This document shows positions 46,336-55,232 of a stretch of DNA of 64,000 bases, one piece after another. The notes under the pieces were generated by a model. The model worked only from the letters and a program-made list of their open reading frames with translations, was not told the origin of the DNA and made no database searches. Numbering within the stretch: position 1 is the first letter of the stretch; each line of letters opens with the position of its first letter. The position numbers and the translations under genes are program-made. This stretch comes from Oscillospiraceae bacterium (lineage in GTDB: Bacteria; Bacillota; Clostridia; UBA1381; UBA9506), in contig SVJJ01000001.1 of NCBI GenBank assembly GCA_015069045.1, forward strand, positions 92,621-156,620. The letters run 5' to 3'.

Positions 46336-47502
46336 ATGAAAGAGAGTACGAATCATCTATTATTTTCAATATTACGATCAGTATTCCATGATCATCAAAT
46401 GTGTTCTGCAGACAAACTTCTTGTGACGGAGGATTCCCTGGCAGCTATAATGGAACTGGCATACAAACATGATATTGCACACATAGTAGCTCTTGGAATT
46501 TTAAACAACGGATTAGCTGATGAAAAGGTAAAACCGCAAATTCAGCAAGTTACATTTAGTGCGGTTTATCGTTATGAAAAAATAAACCACGAGCTAGATC
46601 GGTTGTGTGATGCGCTTGAAACAGCGCAAATACCATTTATGCCGCTGAAGGGTTCTGTAATGCGCAAGTATTATGCCGAGCCATGGTTGCGTACGAGCTG
46701 TGATATTGATATTTTAGTTCATAAAGAAGATTTAAGAGGCGCTATTTCCTATTTAGTGGATCATTTAAACTACACTGAGCATGAACAAAATTCTCATGAT
46801 GTATCATTATATTCACCTGGTGGTATCCATGTAGAATTACACTATAAACTTACTGAGGATGGATTATCGGAAGCGTTTACGAACATTCTTTTAACAGCTT
46901 GGGATTCGGCTACACAGAAAGCCGGTAGCTCTTATCACTATGAAATGTCAGATTCAATGTTCTACTTTTATCATATTGTACATATGGCAAAACACTTTGA
47001 GCATGGAGGATGCGGGATTCGTCCTTTCATTGATCTTTGGATTTTGGATTCAATTGAAGAAAGAGACACGGAAGAGATTAATGCATTGCTACAAAAAGGG
47101 ACTCTGTTGCGGTTTGCGGAAATATCCCGAAAACTAAGCAAGATATGGCTTGATGGGGACGAGATGGAGCCTATAACAGAAAAAATGGAGAATTATGTTT
47201 TAGACGGCGGTGCCTATGGCACATTGGAAAACAGAATTGCGGTAACGCAACAGAAACTGGGTGGAAAAATTCAGTATGCCTATTCAAAAATTGTTCTTCC
47301 GTATTACATCATTAAACATCATTATCCCATTCTGCAAAAACATCCCTGGCTCACTCCGGTTATGGAAGTGTGCCGATGGTTTAAGCTGATATTTTGCGGG
47401 CATGCCAAGCGGTCATTACAGGAATTAGCATATAACAAAAGCATTTCAAAATCCCATGCTGAGGACATTAAAGTTTTTTTAAAGGAAATGGGTTTGTCAT
47501 GA
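46336..47502 (+). CDS. Nucleotidyltransferase-fold protein (NTP_transf_5 type)
   Basis: A 388-residue protein with the nucleotidyltransferase stretch FMPLKGSVMRKYYAEPWLRT and CDIDILVHKED near 100-135, as in the uncharacterised NTP_transf_5 family. A similar LKG...DIDILV motif is found in proteins that sit at the edge of capsule and teichoic loci, with no proven reaction. KHFEHGGCGIRPFIDLWIL is also typical of the family. Last gene of the locus, before a strong terminator. It may transfer a nucleotide or phospho-group to the polymer; that is inference. Confidence 0.8.
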   Translation: MKESTNHLLFSILRSVFHDHQMCSADKLLVTEDSLAAIMELAYKHDIAHIVALGILNNGLADEKVKPQIQQVTFSAVYRYEKINHELDRLCDALETAQIPFMPLKGSVMRKYYAEPWLRTSCDIDILVHKEDLRGAISYLVDHLNYTEHEQNSHDVSLYSPGGIHVELHYKLTEDGLSEAFTNILLTAWDSATQKAGSSYHYEMSDSMFYFYHIVHMAKHFEHGGCGIRPFIDLWILDSIEERDTEEINALLQKGTLLRFAEISRKLSKIWLDGDEMEPITEKMENYVLDGGAYGTLENRIAVTQQKLGGKIQYAYSKIVLPYYIIKHHYPILQKHPWLTPVMEVCRWFKLIFCGHAKRSLQELAYNKSISKSHAEDIKVFLKEMGLS

Positions 47503-47558
47503 TCTATGAAATATGCTAAAGAAACGGAATACAGGTGGGTCTAAAAAGTATAAGAAAT

Positions 47559-47594
47559 AATAGGGGTGGCAGATGTAACTCTGCCACCCCTATT
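47559..47594. terminator. Bidirectional terminator between convergent operons
   Basis: A perfect 15-bp stem (AATAGGGGTGGCAGA with its complement, 6-nt loop) lies between the polysaccharide locus on the plus strand and the aromatic operon on the minus strand. T-rich sequence follows on both strands. Confidence 0.88.
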
Positions 47595-47607
47595 TCCTTT
47601 TGGTTTC

Positions 47608-48315
47608 TTAACCGAGATTTGCAATAATTAAAACAATATTATATATGATGGGTGCAAAGATAATAGCAGGCAGAAAATCTGCAACCTTAATCTTGGTAAT
47701 ACCCATTAGATTTGTGCCTATCATGATAATTAAAATTGAACCGACGCAAGTCATTTCGTTGATGGCACCGGTGCTTACGAAAGGGGAGATAAGTCCCGCA
47801 AGAAGAACAAACCCGCCCTGTATAACGAATACGGGAACAGAGGCTAACAGTACACCAAAACCAAGACTTGATGCAAGCATCATGGAAGAAACAAAGTCAA
47901 GGGTTGATTTTGTGATAAGGATAGAATTATCTCCCGTAAGACCTGCCTGAATGGAACCTGTTACAGTCATTGACCCAACACAGAATAAGAGAGTTGCCGT
48001 TACAAGACCTTCGGCAAGAGAAACATTTTGCCCCTCCTTTGCGAATTTTCCTTCGACACTCTTTGCAAGTTTGTTTATTGCGCTGTCAATGCCTATGATT
48101 GTTCCTGTTATCACACCCAATACAACCGAGGCGATAACAATGAGTGTATTTTCTCCGCAAAGACTTCCCGATATACCAATATACAGCGTGCATGCCCCCA
48201 GACCAATTGTAGTGGCCCTGCTTACTTTTTCAGAAATACCTTTTTTGCATAATAAGCCAATGGAGGAACCCACTAATACAGCGATAACATTTACAATAAC
48301 ACCTAACACAATCAT
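47608..48315 (-). CDS. DUF554 (YdfK-type) membrane protein
   Basis: A 235-residue protein with about seven hydrophobic segments. It begins MIVLGVIVNVIAVLVGSSIG, and GVITGTIIGIDSAI and ALLFCVGSMTVTGSIQ-like stretches are family features of DUF554. The function is not established. It is the last gene of the Phe-controlled aromatic operon, 10 bases after the DAHP synthase stop, so a role in moving an aromatic compound or amino acid is possible but unproven. Confidence 0.85.
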   Translation of the reverse strand: MIVLGVIVNVIAVLVGSSIGLLCKKGISEKVSRATTIGLGACTLYIGISGSLCGENTLIVIASVVLGVITGTIIGIDSAINKLAKSVEGKFAKEGQNVSLAEGLVTATLLFCVGSMTVTGSIQAGLTGDNSILITKSTLDFVSSMMLASSLGFGVLLASVPVFVIQGGFVLLAGLISPFVSTGAINEMTCVGSILIIMIGTNLMGITKIKVADFLPAIIFAPIIYNIVLIIANLG

Positions 48316-48324
48316 ACACTCCTA

Positions 48325-49353
48325 TTAAAGAACATCTGCCAAATCATAGATGAGCTTTTCTGTATCGTCCCATCCAAGACAAGGGTCAGTGATTGATTTG
48401 CCATAGGTACATTCTTCGGGCTTTTGTGCACCGCCTTCAATATAACTTTCTATCATAAGTCCTTTAACAATTTTTTTAACATCATGATTATGACGACAGC
48501 TATGAAGGACTTCTTTGGCGATTCTCGGCTGTTCCATCCATTTCTTGTCTGAGTTTGCATGGTTTGTATCAATGATGACAGCAGGGTTCTTAAGCCCGGA
48601 TTTTTCATATATTTCCGCAAGGTGAATAAGGTCTTCATAATGGTAGTTCGGTATTGACTGACCATGTTTATTCACATACCCTCTTAAAATGGCGTGTGTC
48701 AGAGGATTTCCGTGGCTTTCAACCTCCCATCCTCTGTAAATAAATGTATGAGAATGCTGACCTGCTGTGATTGAATTCATCATAACAGAAATATCTCCGG
48801 CAGTCGGATTTTTCATGCCGACAGGAATATCAAGTCCACTTGCGGTTAAACGGTGTTTTTGATTTTCTACCGACCTTGCTCCGATTGCAACGTAGGATAA
48901 AAGGTCAGATAAATATCTGTAATTTTCAGGATAAAGCATTTCATCAGCGCAGGTAAATCCTGTTTCTTTAATTGCCCGAAGGTGTAATTTTCTGATGGCA
49001 ACAACACCCCTTAACATATCTGATTCTTTGTTGGGGTCAGGCTGATGAAGCATACCCTTATATCCCTCTCCGGTAGTTCTCGGTTTATTGGTGTAAATCC
49101 TTGGGATGATAAGGATTTTATCAGAGACTTTGTCCTGAACTTTTCTGAGACGAGAAATGTAATCTATCACACTGTCATCGTGATCGGCGGAACAAGGTCC
49201 AATAATGAGTATAAATCTGTCGTCCCTGCCTTCAAATATTGCCTTTATTTCCTTATCACGATTTTCTTTTATCTTTTCTACCTCTGTTGTAATAGGATAT
49301 TGTTCTTTTATCTCCTTTGGGATTGGTAATTTACGTTTGAATTCCATATTCAT
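48325..49353 (-). CDS. 3-deoxy-7-phosphoheptulonate (DAHP) synthase, class I
   Basis: A 342-residue enzyme joining phosphoenolpyruvate and erythrose 4-phosphate at the entry of the shikimate pathway. IIGPCSADH near 50, RIYTNKPRTTGEGYKG near 83, GARSVENQKHR and VIIDTNHANSDKKW match the AroF/AroG/AroH class. It has no extra ACT or chorismate mutase domain. GGAGGAAT lies before the start. It is near the end of the operon although it acts first in the pathway. Which amino acid inhibits it cannot be judged by eye. Confidence 0.95.
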   Translation of the reverse strand: MNMEFKRKLPIPKEIKEQYPITTEVEKIKENRDKEIKAIFEGRDDRFILIIGPCSADHDDSVIDYISRLRKVQDKVSDKILIIPRIYTNKPRTTGEGYKGMLHQPDPNKESDMLRGVVAIRKLHLRAIKETGFTCADEMLYPENYRYLSDLLSYVAIGARSVENQKHRLTASGLDIPVGMKNPTAGDISVMMNSITAGQHSHTFIYRGWEVESHGNPLTHAILRGYVNKHGQSIPNYHYEDLIHLAEIYEKSGLKNPAVIIDTNHANSDKKWMEQPRIAKEVLHSCRHNHDVKKIVKGLMIESYIEGGAQKPEECTYGKSITDPCLGWDDTEKLIYDLADVL

Positions 49354-49374
49354 TTTGAAATTCCTCCGCTGTAC

Positions 49375-50232
49375 TTATTTTTTATCAAATAACGCTCTGC
49401 GTTGTGTGGAATGACGCATTATTTTTCTCATTCCCTCTATGTCTTCTGCTTGTAGCATTGATTTTAGTTCTTTGAATTTATCCATAAACATATCCATCTG
49501 CGTCAAGAGTGCATCCTTGTTTGCCACAAACAGTTCACTCCACATTAAATCGTTTATACGAGCGATACGAGTCAAATCTCTGAATGAATCACCCGTAAAT
49601 TTTTCCATATTTTCTTTATCGTTGCAGGTCATCAGCGTAATGGCTATGCAATGGGTAAGCTGAGAAAGGAACCCTATCATTTCGTCATGTTCTTCAGGAG
49701 AAAGTGTAGTAACATTTGAAAATCCCAGGAGTCTCCCAAGCTCGAGACAGGTGCTGATGGCCTCCGGTGTGTTTTTATCAGTTGGAGTCACAATGTAGTT
49801 TGCTCCGGAAAACATCTTGTCCGTGCTGTTTTCAACCCCTGCAACTTCACGGCCTGCCATGGGATGTGCTGCTATAAATTCCACATCGTCTCTGAGCATT
49901 TCCTGAATTTTATACACGATACTTTTTTTCACACCGGTTACATCCGTTATTATGGCTCCGCTTTTCAGAAGACCTTGGTTCTGCTCAATCCATTCTACGA
50001 ATACATGAGGATAAAGAGCAAATATGACAACGTCTGCATCACCGATGATTCTTTTATCAAGCTCTGTTGAACCTTCATCAATTATCTCTTCATTTAGCGC
50101 ATAATCTATGGAGCTCTGTTCTTTTGTAATGGCACTTATGTAAAATCCAAATCGTTTTAAGGCTCTTGCGTAGCTACCACCCAACAGCCCCAGACCAACT
50201 ATCAATATTTTCTTACTTACATCTACGATCAT
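49375..50232 (-). CDS. tyrA: Prephenate dehydrogenase
   Basis: A 285-residue NAD-dependent enzyme taking prephenate to 4-hydroxyphenylpyruvate for tyrosine. VGLGLLGGSYARALKRFG near 13-30 is the nucleotide fold, and AAHPMAGREVAGVENS near 120 holds the catalytic histidine. QLTHCIAITLM near 190 fits the C-terminal helical domain. There is no ACT domain. It overlaps aroA by 4 bases. Confidence 0.93.
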   Translation of the reverse strand: MIVDVSKKILIVGLGLLGGSYARALKRFGFYISAITKEQSSIDYALNEEIIDEGSTELDKRIIGDADVVIFALYPHVFVEWIEQNQGLLKSGAIITDVTGVKKSIVYKIQEMLRDDVEFIAAHPMAGREVAGVENSTDKMFSGANYIVTPTDKNTPEAISTCLELGRLLGFSNVTTLSPEEHDEMIGFLSQLTHCIAITLMTCNDKENMEKFTGDSFRDLTRIARINDLMWSELFVANKDALLTQMDMFMDKFKELKSMLQAEDIEGMRKIMRHSTQRRALFDKK

Positions 50233-51431
50233 TTTATTTCCACCTTTGCGCCGAGTTTATAAATATCATCAAAAAATCCGGGATAGCTTTTTCTTACGGC
50301 TTCAATGCCGGCAATTTCTCCACCAATTTTCGAAAGTATAACAGACATTGCCATAACAATTCTGTGGTCATTATGACCGTCAAGAATACGGTCACTATAC
50401 TTTAGTTCTTGTTTGGGAACTTTTATCACATTATCGCCGAAAACAAGCCCTCCGCCAAGTTTTTGGAGTTCTTGGTGCATTGCCATGCCTCTGTCGCTTT
50501 CTTTTGCCTTTAATCTGTCTGTACCCGTAAAGGAGGCACCATTTTTCAGCGATGCAAGAGCAAAAAGGACAGGCCCCAAATCAGGGCAATCTGCAATATC
50601 AAGAGTGGGCATTCCGCCGGCAATTTTATCAAAATAATCTGCATACACCTTATCGCCCTGTAGACTGTCGGTGTTTAGGTTTTGAATTTCTATTTTAGAA
50701 CCGATATAATTAAACGCATCTAAAAATGCTGCATTTGAATAATCGCCTTCAATTCTTCCTGCATAGGCGTGCATTTTTGATGTTTTTATTGCAATGTTGT
50801 ACTCATCAACAAACTCTACATCTGCGCCGAATGACTTTAGGGCAGAGATGGTAAGGTTTATGTATGACCTGCTTTCAAAGGGTGGGATAATCTCTATGGA
50901 AGAATCGCCACCAAGATATATCAAGGCAAAAATAAGCCCAGTGATGAACTGACTGCTAATATCTCCTCTGATTCTATACTTGTCACTCTTAAGCTTTCCG
51001 CAAAGTGTTACGGCGTTTGTGCCCTTTTGGAATGCGAAACCATTTTCACTACAAAGCTTCTCATAAACATCAAGGGGTCGTTCAAAAAGGCGTGTACTTC
51101 CTTTCAAGGTCACCTGCTTACCCAAACACAGGCAAAGGGGAATGAAGAACCTTAATGTGCTTCCGCTTTCTCGGCATTCTAAAATGGGGTTTTCTGTTTT
51201 CATAAAGTGATTGGGGTTAATGCGCAGGGTATCATGGTCCATGGTTATTTCGGCACCTAATGCTTGTAAGCAATCCATAGTTGCAAGGATATCCTCGCTG
51301 TAATCAACGCCTGACAATATACAGGTTTCTTTTGATAATGCGCTACCCACCAAATATCTGTGCGCCATACTTTTTGACGGTGGTGCGCTTATCTGTCCTT
51401 TTAGCTTACACGGTTTAAATTTTGCTATCAC
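50229..51431 (-). CDS. aroA: 3-phosphoshikimate 1-carboxyvinyltransferase (EPSP synthase)
   Basis: A 400-residue EPSP synthase. SAPPSKSMAHRYLVGSAL near 16-33 and ECRESGSTLRFFIPLCLCLG near 84-103 are the two substrate motifs, and LKAKESDRGMAMHQEL and DGHNDHRIVMAMSV lie in the second half. It condenses shikimate 3-phosphate with phosphoenolpyruvate. It overlaps both neighbours by 4 bases, indicating a tightly coupled operon. Confidence 0.95.
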   Translation of the reverse strand: MIAKFKPCKLKGQISAPPSKSMAHRYLVGSALSKETCILSGVDYSEDILATMDCLQALGAEITMDHDTLRINPNHFMKTENPILECRESGSTLRFFIPLCLCLGKQVTLKGSTRLFERPLDVYEKLCSENGFAFQKGTNAVTLCGKLKSDKYRIRGDISSQFITGLIFALIYLGGDSSIEIIPPFESRSYINLTISALKSFGADVEFVDEYNIAIKTSKMHAYAGRIEGDYSNAAFLDAFNYIGSKIEIQNLNTDSLQGDKVYADYFDKIAGGMPTLDIADCPDLGPVLFALASLKNGASFTGTDRLKAKESDRGMAMHQELQKLGGGLVFGDNVIKVPKQELKYSDRILDGHNDHRIVMAMSVILSKIGGEIAGIEAVRKSYPGFFDDIYKLGAKVEIK

Positions 51432-51859
51432 TTGTATGCCTCAATTAGATAGTCAATGGCCTCAAGATATCCGTCTGTACCATGACCTGTAATCGTTTTT
51501 ACACAGGCAAGTCGCACATAGCTTACCTGTCTGAAATCTTCCCGTTCTTCGACCTTCGAAATATGAACCTCAACCGTTGGAACGTTTACAGATTTGACTG
51601 CATCTAAAATGGCAATGCTTGTGTGGGTGTAGGCACCGGGATTTATAACAATGCCATCCATATTGTTGTAGGCTTTTTGGATTTCGTCCACTAGGTCTCC
51701 TTCGTGATTGGATTGGTATATCTTGACATCCACATTTTGCTTATCGCAATGCTTCTGTATCTTTTCACAAAGGTCTTGATATGTTTCTCTGCCATAGTGG
51801 TCAGGCTCGCGTATGCCAAGCATGTTCAGGTTGGGTCCGTTTATAACCAGGATCTTCAT
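51428..51859 (-). CDS. aroQ: 3-dehydroquinate dehydratase, type II
   Basis: A 143-residue enzyme removing water from 3-dehydroquinate. ILVINGPNLNMLGIREPDHY at the N-terminus with the conserved Arg and Tyr, QSNHEGDLVDEIQ near 48 and VINPGAYTHTSIAILDA near 71 are type II signatures. Four-base overlaps on both sides. Confidence 0.96.
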   Translation of the reverse strand: MKILVINGPNLNMLGIREPDHYGRETYQDLCEKIQKHCDKQNVDVKIYQSNHEGDLVDEIQKAYNNMDGIVINPGAYTHTSIAILDAVKSVNVPTVEVHISKVEEREDFRQVSYVRLACVKTITGHGTDGYLEAIDYLIEAYK

Positions 51860-53103
51860 TTTATCCGCTCCATTCGTTTGGTAAGAATATATTCTGCCTC
51901 CCCTTCGGGAGTAGTCATATCGGGCACAATTACATCTGCCGTAGATTGATAAACACGCAATCTTTCGGAATATAGTTTTGCAAGTTTTTGGTATGTATCG
52001 GAAAGAGGTCTGTCATCTGTTGCCTGCAGTCTTTCCATATTTGCATTGATAAAGAACAGCTTACCGTTTCGTTTAAGACAGTTTATATTTTCTTTTCTTA
52101 AAATGGCTCCGCCGCCTGTTGAAATAATACGAGAACTTTTTGACGAAACATCACGAATAACCTCTGATTCTAAATCTCTAAAGTACTTTTCGCCTTTAGT
52201 GCTTATCAGTTCTTTAATTGTGCAACCACATCGCTTTTCCACTTCAATGTCTGTATCAATAAACTCAAAACCATCTATTTTAAGGAGCTTTCCAATCGTA
52301 CTTTTACCGCTTCCGGGCATGCCGGTTAATACAATGTTTTCCTTTGATGCGAGCATGGATTGAAACACATTGTCAGCAGTTTCCTTGGGAATTTGACTAT
52401 CAAGGAATTTTTCTGCGGCGTAAACAGCCTGCATAACAAGCATGTAAAGGCCGCCTTCGGCTTTAATGCCTCTTTTTCTGGCATCTAATACAAGATTGGT
52501 AAAAAGGGGGTTATACACTGCATCAATTACACCCTTTAGTGCTGTAAATGCCGAAATATCTATCGGCTTGGAATCACAGTCGGGATACATTCCCGCAGGC
52601 GTGGTGTTAATGATTACCTCAGCGTCCAAATGCTCAGCGGTTGCTTCTCCATAGGTGATGCAGCCTTCTCTTTTGCTTCTGCTTACAGTAAGAACATCTG
52701 AAGCTCCTAAATCCTTTGCTACAACTCGTGCTGTTTTACTTGTTCCGCCTGTTCCGAGAATAAGAACCTTTTTGTCTTTTAAATCTATATCGTTTCTTTG
52801 AATCAGTGCCTTCATTCCGTAGTAATCGGTATTGTAGCCGTATAATTTACCATCCTTGTTTACGATGGTATTAACAGCCCCTATTCTTTGGGCCACCTCA
52901 CTGACAGAATCAAGATAGGGAGTAACCGTCTCTTTATACGGTATGGTAACATTGATTGCTGCAAAATCTTTTTTTTCAAAGAATGGTTTTATGTCAGCTT
53001 CGCTCAATTCTATAAGCTCATAGTCATAATTAGCAAGTTTTCCATGAATTTCTTTAGAAAAGCTATGTGTTAATTTCTTTCCAATGCAACCATATTTTTT
53101 CAT
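51856..53103 (-). CDS. aroE-aroK: Shikimate dehydrogenase-shikimate kinase fusion
   Basis: A 415-residue bifunctional protein. Residues 1 to about 250 are shikimate dehydrogenase: KKYGCIGKKLTHSFSKEIHG, NVTIPYKETV with the catalytic lysine near 57, and LILGTGGTSKTARVVAKDLG as the NADP fold. Residues from about 258 on are shikimate kinase, with the P-loop GMPGSGKSTIG near 263, FIDTDIEVEKRCG and STGGGAILR. Two successive steps are thus joined in one chain. Its last bases overlap aroQ by 4. Both active sites look complete. Confidence 0.95.
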   Translation of the reverse strand: MKKYGCIGKKLTHSFSKEIHGKLANYDYELIELSEADIKPFFEKKDFAAINVTIPYKETVTPYLDSVSEVAQRIGAVNTIVNKDGKLYGYNTDYYGMKALIQRNDIDLKDKKVLILGTGGTSKTARVVAKDLGASDVLTVSRSKREGCITYGEATAEHLDAEVIINTTPAGMYPDCDSKPIDISAFTALKGVIDAVYNPLFTNLVLDARKRGIKAEGGLYMLVMQAVYAAEKFLDSQIPKETADNVFQSMLASKENIVLTGMPGSGKSTIGKLLKIDGFEFIDTDIEVEKRCGCTIKELISTKGEKYFRDLESEVIRDVSSKSSRIISTGGGAILRKENINCLKRNGKLFFINANMERLQATDDRPLSDTYQKLAKLYSERLRVYQSTADVIVPDMTTPEGEAEYILTKRMERIK

Positions 53104-53110
53104 ACTTTAC

Positions 53111-54202
53111 TCATCCCTTTAACCAATCTGTTCCATATCGTAAGGCAAGAGCATCACAAATCACAATTGCAGATGCCGCATCTTGTACAACTCTTGCTCT
53201 ATTCACAATTGCAGGGTCGTGTCTGCCTTTCGGTTCTAAAATTATTTCAGTCATATTTTGAAAATCAACTGTGTTTTGCGGTTTAAATATTGTGGGTGTT
53301 GGCTTAACAGCAGTTCTGAAAATAATTGGCATGCCGTTTGTAATGCCGCCGTTTATTCCACCATTATTGTTTGTGACAGTTACTATTTTTCCGTTTTCAA
53401 TTTTTATTGGATCGTTTGCATCGCTGCCTTTCATATCGGCCAGTTTAAAGCCTGCACCAAATTCAATTCCCTTAACTGCAGGGATTGAAAACATCATATG
53501 CGAAAGCAAGCTTTCAACAGAATCAAACCAGGGCTCACCAATGCCTTCAGGCATTCCTGTAATGGCTGTTTCTAAAATGCCTCCAACACTATCACCATTT
53601 GAGGATGCTTCTATAATGGCATTTGTCATTTCTTCAATATGTGATTCCTCAAGCACAGCAAATGTTCTTTGATTAAGCAGGTTAATATCGGACAATAATG
53701 CACCAAAATCTCTATCTGCAATGCCAGCGCATTTTTTTACATGTGTTCCGATATAAATGCCTTTCTGCTCTAATGCATACTTGCATATTGCACCTGCAGC
53801 AACTAAAGCCGCCGTAATTCTTCCGCTGAAATGTCCACCTCCACGGGAATCCTGAAAACCGTGATATTTGCACTGGGCGGTATAGTCAGCATGAGAGGGG
53901 CGGGCAACCGTTCTCATTTGCGAATAGTCTCCGCTTTTCACATTTTCATTGGGGATCAGGATTGTAATGGGTGTTCCGGTTGTGGTGTTATTATTCACAC
54001 CGCTTATAATTTTGAACTCATCCTTTTCTTTTCTTGGTGTTGCAATCTTTCCGCTTGGTCTTCTCAAGAAGAGCATGTGGTTGATATATTCTTCGTTCAC
54101 ATGGATTCCCGGCGCTAAACCATCAATAACGGCTCCTATATATTCCCCATGGCTTTCGCCAATAATGGTAACTGCCACGCTTGTTCCAAATGTATTTTTC
54201 AT
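53111..54202 (-). CDS. aroC: Chorismate synthase
   Basis: A 363-residue FMN-dependent enzyme making chorismate from EPSP. IIGESHGEYIGAVIDGLAPG near 13-32, FLRRPSGKIATPRKEKDEF, DSRGGGHFSGRITAALVAAG near 117-136 and GRHDPAIVNRARVVQDAASA near 328 are family blocks. An AT-rich 8-base gap separates it from the aroE-aroK start. Confidence 0.96.
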   Translation of the reverse strand: MKNTFGTSVAVTIIGESHGEYIGAVIDGLAPGIHVNEEYINHMLFLRRPSGKIATPRKEKDEFKIISGVNNNTTTGTPITILIPNENVKSGDYSQMRTVARPSHADYTAQCKYHGFQDSRGGGHFSGRITAALVAAGAICKYALEQKGIYIGTHVKKCAGIADRDFGALLSDINLLNQRTFAVLEESHIEEMTNAIIEASSNGDSVGGILETAITGMPEGIGEPWFDSVESLLSHMMFSIPAVKGIEFGAGFKLADMKGSDANDPIKIENGKIVTVTNNNGGINGGITNGMPIIFRTAVKPTPTIFKPQNTVDFQNMTEIILEPKGRHDPAIVNRARVVQDAASAIVICDALALRYGTDWLKG

Positions 54203-54207
54203 TCATA

Positions 54208-55221
54208 TCACCCCTCAAAACAGTTTTTTGCCATCTCTATTACTTCGCTGCATTTCATGGTTTTCAACTCAAAACATCCTACATCCGGCACGGTTGTTAC
54301 GGTTACGCATTCGCCGTCTGCTTTTTTGTCGTGAAATGCTGCTTTGGCAATCTCCTCCCAATTAAAATCAATCAGGTTATATAAACCACATTTTTTAAGA
54401 ACTTTCGTTACTTTCGGTCTTATTTTTTCATCACACATAGGGATAAGCCCGAGTGCAACACATTCACCGTGATATAGCTCGGACATGTTTTCGCTGCTTT
54501 CAATACCATGTCCTATGGTATGACCAAAATTAAGTATTTTTCTGAGCCCTGATTCCTTTTCGTCCTGCTCAACAACATTTTTTTTAATGTTAAGGGAACG
54601 AATGATGATTTCATCAATGTTTTCCTTTATTTCTTTTGTTTCCAATATATTAAAAAGCTCTTTGTCGCAGGTTAGTGCCATTTTAATGGCTTCGGCAAGC
54701 CCATTCGCAATCTGCCTTTCCGGTAGGGTTTTTAAAAGCTCTGCATCAATTAAAACTTTTTTCGGCTGATAAAAAGCACCCACAATGTTTTTAACATTTT
54801 CAAAATTTATAGCTGTTTTTCCGCCGATGGATGAATCAATTTGCGAAAGAAGGGTGGTGGGGATATTATAAAAGTCAATCCCTCTCATATATGCAGAGGC
54901 TGCAAATCCTGAAAGGTCTCCCACAACACCGCCGCCAACAGCTACAACGCAATCTTTTCTTGAAAAACCATTTTCGAGCATTTTACGAAGAAGTGATCCA
55001 AATGTTTCAAGGCTTTTAGAACCTTCTCCCGATTCAACAATACAGATAACAGATTCCCTGCACTGCTTCGCAACTGTCTGTGCATAATCTTCAGGAACAC
55101 CCGAGTCTGTTACAATAAGAACCCGTCTTTGTAAATTCAAATAGTCTCCAGCATGGGCTAGGAGTCCTCTTTCTACGACGATATCGTAACTGTTTTCCTT
55201 TAAATCCACATGTATATTCAT
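54208..55221 (-). CDS. aroB: 3-dehydroquinate synthase
   Basis: A 337-residue NAD- and metal-dependent enzyme. ESGEGSKSLETF near 63, VAVGGGVVGDLSGFAASAYM near 94, PTTLLSQIDSSIGGKTAINF and ILNFGHTIGHGIES with the metal-binding histidines near 243 and 247 are diagnostic. It converts DAHP to 3-dehydroquinate. It sits 5 bases from aroC. Confidence 0.96.
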   Translation of the reverse strand: MNIHVDLKENSYDIVVERGLLAHAGDYLNLQRRVLIVTDSGVPEDYAQTVAKQCRESVICIVESGEGSKSLETFGSLLRKMLENGFSRKDCVVAVGGGVVGDLSGFAASAYMRGIDFYNIPTTLLSQIDSSIGGKTAINFENVKNIVGAFYQPKKVLIDAELLKTLPERQIANGLAEAIKMALTCDKELFNILETKEIKENIDEIIIRSLNIKKNVVEQDEKESGLRKILNFGHTIGHGIESSENMSELYHGECVALGLIPMCDEKIRPKVTKVLKKCGLYNLIDFNWEEIAKAAFHDKKADGECVTVTTVPDVGCFELKTMKCSEVIEMAKNCFEG

Positions 55222-55232
55222 ATTAAACTCCC

